Positions 57,241 to 64,000 of a DNA stretch of 64,000 bases are shown in pieces. The notes under the pieces are model-generated. The model was not told where the DNA came from. It saw only the letters and a list, made by a program, of their open reading frames with translations, and searched no databases. The stretch comes from Arcuatula senhousia. Lineage: Eukaryota > Mollusca > Bivalvia > Mytilida > Mytilidae. The stretch is taken from NCBI GenBank assembly GCA_963971305.1, contig OZ020313.1:56430203-56494202 (forward strand). Reading direction: 5' to 3'. The number at the start of each line of letters is the position of its first letter. Position 1 is the first letter of the stretch. The translations under genes were made by a program, and so were the position numbers.

Positions 57241-57889
57241 TCCGTATATGTGGTCGGGCCATAAAATCATTATTATGGACATTATGCACTTGGTATTATT
57301 TGAGAATACAAAACAAACATTGAAACTAAGTAAAGTATTTTTTGGGGCATTTTTTGTTCTGGTCAGTATTATTTTCTGAACATAGCGCGGAAAAAAATGT
57401 TTACTATGACGCAACATTTTTTTCAAAATTATTATAAATCCTTTCTTCAGAATATTTGTTTGATTTACCAATGCTGTCAAAATATTTAAGGAGATAACCA
57501 TTCCCCTCCCTACCTATTCAAATTCATTATGATTTAGCTCAGTGTTGTACAGGACAATTGTTGGAATGGACACAAGCAAAACAGGTGAGTTGTTTGGTCA
57601 TTTGAAATGAAAAAAAAAATGATTCTATTGATGCTTGTTTTTTCTCTTTCTTTTTTGTGGTGTTGGGTTAAATATAATATGATTAAGGCCCTGCCTTTTT
57701 AGCGAGCATCGAAAATCTATATACCTTTTAAAAATAAATCCGCTCGATCGTCTAAGTTTTACGTAAAGAGGGAACTTTTTAAAAAAGGAATTAAATAGTA
57801 GCAAAGTCTGACCCCACCAAACCCAAATTGTATGCACTTGAGAAAGTTGTTGTTAAAATATCTGGGATCAATGACTACTTATTAAAAAT
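57241..57889. other. AT-rich non-coding, nothing recognised
   Basis: Short frames at 57229-57501 and 57625-57837 (minus) have no domain. Confidence 0.4.
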
Positions 57890-58220
57890 TCAATTATTTG
57901 TGCAATTAATAAATCCTGTAACATTCTGGGATGACATTAAGCGGGGACGAAATTATCAATTTTATGAATTACGTGACGTCATTTCCTTGTCAGAGTATTT
58001 CGCGCTTCCTCAGCAGATCAAAACAACATTCAGATTCTGTCAGGTTTTGTGAGATTTTCTGAGTATCAGTGTTTTATTTGAAGCATTGGTAACAGAAGGT
58101 ACATTAAGAAACCCGGCGGAAATAACGGTAAAGTAAAAATATCATGCGGGACTGAGGAAAGTGAGTGAAACCCCACACTGGGCCACAGGATGGGACTCTT
58201 CTTTCATTTTCAGGTAAGAA
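57890..58220 (+). promoter_or_regulatory. Duplicated promoter-like segment, second copy
   Basis: Matches 27960-28300. TGACGTCA lies at 57974-57981, then GTCAGAGTATTTCGCGC, and a donor CAG|GTAAGA with GT at 58214-58215. A possible acceptor (CACATCCTAG) lies 10 bases before the channel start codon at 59835, so this could be the channel gene's first exon. That link is inference. Confidence 0.45.
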
Positions 58221-58359
58221 CCTTTTATTTATTATTATGAGTAGGTTTTATTCAGTAAATTTATGTATTTCTTTATCTTATTTTGTCTTACTTGGAATTT
58301 AACAAAGCTTGGTCAGTATTATGCATTTTATTATGACTAGTAAATGGGACGATGTTGCC

Positions 58360-58700
58360 AAAAGCTGGCTCGGTAATTTCCGGAAAATCGTTTTTCAGCG
58401 GAAAAGAACGAATGGTGTTTAAATAAAAATCTGTGTGTAAAAATAAACAAGTGGACGAATGAGGGTTTTATAACTGTTTTTGAATTGCAATTTTTATATT
58501 TTTGCATAACAGATTATGATGTATTTTTTCATAAGCCAAGAGGGTTGATTGTTTTACTTGCTCCGTGCCTATTATTTTTTTCACTCCGTAAAAGTAAACC
58601 TGTTCCGGTTTTATCGTCAGTATATTTCTGGCACATCTCAAAACATGCACAATGCCGTAGGGCTCGCATCTGCGATGCTCGCTACTAAAACAATTGCAAG
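58360..58700 (+). repeat. Local duplication, first copy
   Basis: Aligns with 62380-62700: CTCGGTAATTT, GCGATGCTCGCTA and GTAGGGYTCGCATCTGCGATG, the latter near identical. The plus-strand open frame at 58485-58688 is not conserved. Confidence 0.8.
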
Positions 58701-59834
58701 CCCATATAGGTGAATTACCTATTTTCGTCATTTTTTTATGGTTGACTGTAGAATAACTTGGGATTGTAAAATGTTTTGCCAAGAAAAAAACGAAAGGTCA
58801 GTATACGACAACTGCCAATGGACTTTTCTCTATTATATTTTTCAACCCTTTAAATAATAGAAGACATATGATTTCTCTTGATATTACCTCTTCTTCATTT
58901 CTATTTGCTGCCAATGTAAAAATAGGTATTACATGCATATATTTCATATACTTTCTCTATTAACCTTGGTATTATAAATGAATTATGTCAAGATAGTCGA
59001 AATAACGGTAATGAGAGTTGCTTCTTTTTGACAGACTCGTGTCGCATGACCTTTGGCACGAAAACGTCAATAAATACCCTATTTATCATCCTTTTCATCC
59101 ATTGTGTTTTTGTTTTTTTTGTTTTTTTTTTGTTTTTTTACGGTATGTATTTGCCTTGTTTTGTCGGTTTTCTGTATGACTGAGACATATGCGATTGTTC
59201 ATCCAAGTTTGGAGGTTTTGACAATGTATTGTTTTAATTTAGAATACCTGTTTTTCTTTAAATGTTCTTTATTAGTCTCAATATATTCATGATATCAGTG
59301 GTTTTAAAAACGACTTGGCATTTCATGAAAATCCAATAGAAACCAGATACGATAAAGTTCAGTAAGAATTAGCAAGTCATTTAATATTAAATAAACATAG
59401 TCTTATACCGAGTTAAATTAGTGCCACCATAAAATACAGTTCCAGAACAATTATAGAATAAGTATGTAAACAAAGGGGGATTAAATGTCGCTTTTTCAAA
59501 TCACATTTTATTGTTCTTTAATGCTTTATCCTACATCCCATTAAGAATATTCTAATCATTTGTTATTACATCCATTTGTTAAAGGTTGGAAAAATCATTG
59601 TTAATTGCAAATTTCAATTATGATATTTGAGATCAAATATAATGTACTTAACTAATGATTAATATCCTATTTTACTTTACATATGGCTGTAGAATATAAC
59701 CACTGAGAATTGTAACGTTCATTTCAAAACCTGTACTTTACGATAGTAACACAGATTCATAATCTTGCTGTATATTTCTAAAACTGCTGACTTCAAAACT
59801 GAAAATAGTAGTAAACACATCCTAGGAATACAAC
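58701..59834. other. Upstream region of channel gene
   Basis: AT-rich with a T-rich run at 59104-59140. A candidate 3' splice site CACATCCTAG lies at 59816-59825. No other feature was seen. Confidence 0.4.
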
Positions 59835-61055
59835 ATGTTACAATTCTTACTTTATATGATATTACTTTGGCATAAATCTGAAGCCACAGCTACTTTTACC
59901 GACACAAGTGATCTTTATAGGAACTTAACAACAGATTACAACAAATATATTCGTCCACATTTAACTAGTAATGTCGGAACAGGAGTCACAATGGACTTTT
60001 TCATCGTCAATCTAAAGGAGATCGACCCAGTCCTTGGTACCGTATCCCTAACTGGCTGGTTCGTTATTAAGTGGATAGACCACAGGTTTCAATGGAATCC
60101 CGAATTGTTTGGAAATTTGTCGAAAATTGAACTTCCGCAACATGTCATATGGACACCGCCATTGATTGCCGCAAACCCATCAACAACGTTCACGACATTG
60201 GGTCAGGATGGTCTTTATGTGATTGTTAGCAATGATGGGAGGGTTGCATGGTCTCCTGGTCATTTCTTACAGTTTGTTTGTGGTATAGATGTCACATATT
60301 TTCCTTTTGATGTCCATAAATGTGATTTAGAGATTGTTTCATGGAGCTACAATGCCGATGAATTGTATTTAAATCATTCATTAAACTATGTTCCATTAAC
60401 TTCTTATACTCAAAATAGCGAATGGGATTTAACCAAAACGACCGTTTCATTGACTGACAAAGAGTCTGTACAACTAGTAAGATTTGGAATTTATTTTTCC
60501 CGACGACCTATGTTTTTATTTGTGACATTTTTGGTTCCAGATTTTGTGCTACTTTTCATCAACGTCACCGTTTTTCTTCTCCCACAAGAATCAGGGGAAA
60601 GAATCGGCTTCTCAGTAACTCTGCTGCTAGCAGTGGTTGTCTTTCTTACTATAGCACAAGAGCTACTTCCGCCAGCGTCGGTTCCAAGGCTACCTTCTAT
60701 ATCAGTCAAGTTACTCTATGATTTGATGCTAAGCGGCTGTATTGTTCTGTCTGTAATTATTAGTTCGAGGCTGTATTACAAATCTGATGAAGAGTCTGTC
60801 CCACAATGGATAAAATCGTTTGTCGAGTACTCCTTACCAAAGTCAGAAAATAAAGTAGGCACAGACAGTCAACCGGTGGATAAAATACGAGAAGAGATAC
60901 CGAAAGAAAACCTAAACAGCCAACTTACATGGCACCAGGTTTCGATATTCTGGGATAAACTTTCTTTGAGGTTTTATGTCTTTGCTTTCATTGTGGGTAC
61001 TTTTGTATATATATTTGATACTTTAATTGGAATAGAGAAGAATCAAGATATTTAA
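59835..61055 (+). CDS. Cys-loop ligand-gated ion channel subunit, nicotinic-like
   Basis: 406 residues in one exon, plausible full length. A short hydrophobic N-terminus (about 1-18) is a signal peptide. The extracellular ligand-binding domain has the signature loop C149-x13-C163 (CGIDVTYFPFDVHKC) and the WxPP motif (W106). TM1 is about 226-249, TM2 about 256-276, TM3 about 291-312 and TM4 about 377-397, with a short cytoplasmic loop (about 315-370). GER before TM2 places Glu at the selectivity position and there is no Pro-Ala-Arg motif, so cation conductance is expected. Loop C lacks the vicinal Cys pair, so it is not an alpha-type acetylcholine subunit; the ligand is unknown. It forms a pentamer in the plasma membrane. 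A fragment of it is duplicated at 2765-3063. Confidence 0.93.
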   Translation: MLQFLLYMILLWHKSEATATFTDTSDLYRNLTTDYNKYIRPHLTSNVGTGVTMDFFIVNLKEIDPVLGTVSLTGWFVIKWIDHRFQWNPELFGNLSKIELPQHVIWTPPLIAANPSTTFTTLGQDGLYVIVSNDGRVAWSPGHFLQFVCGIDVTYFPFDVHKCDLEIVSWSYNADELYLNHSLNYVPLTSYTQNSEWDLTKTTVSLTDKESVQLVRFGIYFSRRPMFLFVTFLVPDFVLLFINVTVFLLPQESGERIGFSVTLLLAVVVFLTIAQELLPPASVPRLPSISVKLLYDLMLSGCIVLSVIISSRLYYKSDEESVPQWIKSFVEYSLPKSENKVGTDSQPVDKIREEIPKENLNSQLTWHQVSIFWDKLSLRFYVFAFIVGTFVYIFDTLIGIEKNQDI

Positions 61056-61335
61056 CCCTGCATAAAACCGAATATTATTACTCAAAATCTGTTATAAATT
61101 CTTCTAAATGTTGTTTAATTAAATATTTTTGCTGTTTTCTCCAAAATATAAAAAATGTAGAATAGTTCTGTATTTTGTTGTAGTTCAAATGAAAATGTTA
61201 AGTTGGTTGATACAATTTATTTTGTTAATTGATTATTATATTGCTAGTTTTAGTTAGTTTTTTTTAGGGGGAGCATCCTGCGTATTTAATAATTTTTATA
61301 TCGTCATTTTCATATTATGATGATAAATTAAATAC
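61056..61335. other. 3' flank of channel gene
   Basis: ATTAAA at about 61118 is a possible weak poly(A) signal. Nothing else was seen. Confidence 0.4.
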
Positions 61336-61339
61336 ATGT

Positions 61340-61375
61340 GTCGCGTACACTTAGTCCACATCTCATAATCTTCTA
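61340..61375 (+). repeat. Terminal scrap of fold-back family
   Basis: GTGTCGCGTACACTTAGTCCACATCTCA matches the right end of the fold-back element (14300-14328). Confidence 0.7.
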
Positions 61376-61429
61376 CGAAGTGGTTTATCTATATTTTCAA
61401 TTAAATTTGTTCGTCGAAACATTAATGTA

Positions 61430-61860
61430 CATGTATTTAATCACCAAGATGGTTAGATATGCTTGAGAAGGATTTTCTCTCATGTAAACTCGCTCAAGCA
61501 CAACAATGCTTGAAGCCGAGGAATTCCTTAAACCAGCATGACAAATGCGGCTCATTAAAGCTAAAACATTCAGTGACTGCCAAACGAACAATATAATTGA
61601 CAAACAAGTCAGAAACAACACAAAGTGTTTTGTAGTGCCACCGAACAAAACACAGCAGTACTCGAACTCATTCTTTGTCAGAACAATTATCGAGTGGAAC
61701 CAGTTGAAGGAAACAACCGTCAATTCCACAAGCGTAGAGAGCTTTAAATCAGCTCTCACCGGCGACCGCTAATCCGGCGCGCTCTCTCTCCCCGTCGAGT
61801 AAAAACCAGAAGTGGTATCTTCGACGTACCAGTACAGATTCAGATTCAGAATGCACGTTG
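61430..61860 (+). pseudogene. LINE reverse-transcriptase C-terminus and 3' tail (CR1/jockey-like)
   Basis: Frame 61545-61772 reads NTKCFVVPPNKTQQYSNSFF, VRTIIEWNQLKETTVNSTSV, ESFKSAL, the standard end of jockey/CR1-group reverse transcriptases (R-x-Y-x-NSFFPRT-x-EWN-x-LP). The palm is missing. A short CAGATT repeat (61840-61857), typical of the 3' end of such LINEs, follows. It is a 5'-truncated insertion. Confidence 0.85.
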
Positions 61861-62379
61861 TCGGGAAATAATAGTATTTTAACTTTTTTTAAAATTCTTT
61901 ACTACCTCTTCTTAATTGAGCTTACTTTGAAATCACAACTTTTGACCCGAGCGTCTCTCATTAGTCTTTTATTAAAGACAAAATGAACGTCCGACTTTCT
62001 CAGCACTGAATGTGTATTGTCTGTTATGTATTGTATTGGTCATGTTTTAGTGTATTGTCTTTGTTTACATGTTTTCTGTGGTGTAATTGTCTACGACACA
62101 TTTGGTATGCATTTCATTAGAATCATATTATAATTCTCTATCAATCTATCTGATTATTGATTTTTATGACCCTCAGACAATATTGTAAATCGTTCCATTT
62201 CCGGTTATCACTTACCTTTTCCCGTATTTGTATTTTATCGTGTTTGTAAATGTCTTGTGTGATTTAGTATTTATTTGTTATATTTATATTGTAGAGGGTT
62301 TTTATACTCATTACATCTTTATTTGAATAAAGTATCCGAACCTTACAGTTGCCAATTGCTAGCCAAGGACATGAAGGAG
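61861..62379. other. Non-coding, nothing recognised
   Basis: No supported gene; AATAAA at about 62326 is without context. Confidence 0.4.
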
Positions 62380-62700
62380 GCTTACTCGGTAATTTGTTCT
62401 TCAGCGATAAGGCCGAGTGTTGTTTAAACAAAAATCGTTATGTAAAAGTACCCAATTTGATGAATGAGTGATACAACACCAGTTTTGCATTTCTATTATT
62501 TTATTTTTTGCAGAGCAGATAATGATTTATTTTTTATAAGCCCAGACTATTGATAGTTTGCTCTGTCCCTATTACTTTTTGCACCCTTAAAGGAAACAAG
62601 GTCCCGTTTTTTCGTCAGTATATTTATTTCATCACAAAACATGCATTTTGTCGTAGGGTTCGCATCTGCGATGCTCGCTATTAATTTTATTAAGACCAGG
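62380..62700 (+). repeat. Local duplication, second copy
   Basis: Matches 58360-58700 with many small differences. Both copies end with GCATCTGCGATGCTCGCTA and lie about 4.0 kb apart on either side of the channel gene. Confidence 0.8.
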
Positions 62701-63339
62701 ATATCTAAGAAGAACATTAACATAACTAAGATGCTCATCCACTTTTTGAATCAAACATTACTTTTAGGACAAGGATAAGTAGCTGACTACAGTGTAACAA
62801 GATCAGGTCTTAAAAAAGCAAAGTTGTACCAATAGGCAATGAAATATCGTTAGTAAGAAAGACAGTGACAAACCTGTTACAAATTAAAACACCTTCACAA
62901 AACAAACCACAAAATAAACAAAAAAACATCAAACCACCAAACAAATCCAAAAGAAAAGAATCGGCGATGGGGGTATACATTTGTACAACGCGTCTTTTAA
63001 ATAATATTTATTGATTTTGATAAGTGATATTAACTCAATGAAATAACCAACTAACATGAACAATTTAAACAACTGACAAAGTTTAAATATGAAAGCCCTT
63101 TAAAGATTGAAGTTTTAAAACAAAACACACAAATAAATACATCTTTATGATGTCATCGAAATCAGTTGATTAATCCGTCATTGATTCTTTTATTAAATTG
63201 TTCCATTTCCGGCTTGTTAAATCCTCTGTTTATCGTTTAATCTGGTACCATTTCCATGGTTTCCAGTCCGCACCCAGGCTTTTCTTAGGTCTGTTGTCGT
63301 CATCTAAAGATAAACCATTAGATGCATGTAAAAATTAAA
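62701..63339. other. Non-coding, nothing recognised
   Basis: A-rich run around 62880-62960; no supported gene. Confidence 0.4.
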
Positions 63340-64000
63340 CAAGTGGCTCCCAGAAGCCTATATCGTTCACCAGACTTTTTTCAATCCTTTTTGACATTGA
63401 AAGAGCTATAAGATTTATAAGGGGTCATCTGACAACATCGAATAACTAAACTGCATCAAAGTGTAATGTTCAATTAGTTTAACATTTTAGCAATCAAAAG
63501 CTTTTTATTTTTTCAACAATTTGCCAGCAATAAGGCATTTAAAGGTTATTTAGACAATTAGAGAACATAGCTAATAATATAGGGTAAATAGAAAACTCCC
63601 ATCATATTGAATATTTGTAGAGCTTAACTAATTACACAGTATTTCAACTATAAGTTTTCCTCTAGCTTTATTGGTATACAATACAACATTTGTAAAAAAA
63701 ATTGCAATTTACCCTATGTTCTATTTTTAGCCATGGAAGTTTTTTTTTTACAAATCAAACATCAAAACGATATAATTTTGTAGCACTTTTGCCAAGGAAC
63801 AGCTATACTTAGTTTTGTTACAATTAAACTTGTGTTGTTAGAGGAGATAAACAATTTTAATTCACTGAATAAAGACTGTAAAATTTGTCAATTTTTGACA
63901 TTCTTAGGGGAAATACTTCTAATATGTCTAAAAGACCATATTATTTTTTGTAAATCTTGATGTGCTGAACAATATGCAATTTAATTTTTTTTTAATAACC
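63340..64000 (-). repeat. Dispersed repeat, family B, copy cut by window end
   Basis: ACAAGTGGCTCCCAGAAGCC and TATCGTTCACCAGAC are the reverse of the family end. CCTATGTTCTATTTTTAGCCATGG at 63711-63734 is the reverse of a block in 24185-24205 and 24690-24710. Confidence 0.7.

Noticed and set aside
59104..59292. Small plus-strand frame upstream of the channel gene
   Set aside because: It is produced by T-rich sequence, is Phe/Leu/Cys-rich without a domain, and has no conserved partner.

Overview
The window looks like nuclear DNA of a bivalve mollusc, most likely a mussel or close relative. This is inferred from four things: AT-rich sequence with long non-coding gaps, intron-poor B-box/coiled-coil/propeller genes of the type expanded in bivalves, a Cys-loop receptor gene, and a dense, mixed load of old mobile elements. 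Nothing bacterial or viral was seen.

Only three protein genes look like intact host genes. Two are paralogous RING-less B-box (TRIM-like) genes at 16861-18543 and 26079-27770, each with the whole coding sequence in one exon behind a good 3' splice site. The third is a cation-type Cys-loop ligand-gated channel subunit at 59835-61055. Broken relatives lie nearby: B-box gene fragments at 10240-10500, 38790-38900 and 55265-55908, and a 300-bp channel fragment at 2765-3063.

The rest is mostly mobile DNA. At 3509-9842 a full-length but broken BEL/Pao LTR retrotransposon has matching LTRs and a 5-bp target duplication; it is inserted in an older antisense retroelement fragment. 10.7-14.3 kb holds inverted-repeat and fold-back elements, and 14.3-16.4 kb a minus-strand Penelope-like reverse transcriptase relic. 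19.0-25.0 kb holds a TIR element, a second TA-flanked TIR element (19973-22833) and two copies of a repeat with a 158-bp internal array. 28-38 kb is a patchwork: repeats, a scattered 14-bp motif (31.2-32.5 kb), an integrase relic, a TA-flanked MITE and fold-backs. 39.1-40.2 kb is a broken L1/Tx1-like LINE.

The most informative stretch is 41.65-50.67 kb, a nest of elements. A plus-strand Penelope-like element is split by a DNA element with perfect 45-bp terminal inverted repeats and a GGTCT duplication (43643-50386). A different 4.0-kb DNA element with GTGCGGTGACC ends and TA flanks (45975-49975) lies inside that one. This inner element carries a decayed gene with an EEADT...SHDNDLLLL signature and a cysteine-rich tail. 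The same protein family occurs in the 19973-22833 element, which has nearly the same termini and TA flanks. Together they suggest a DNA transposon family defined by this unusual protein.

50.7-64 kb contains further repeat arrays (158-bp type at 53.3-55.1 kb, a roughly 145-bp tandem array at 56.4-57.2 kb), duplicated promoter-like segments (28.0/57.9 kb and 58.4/62.4 kb), the channel gene and a LINE 3' end (61.4-61.86 kb).
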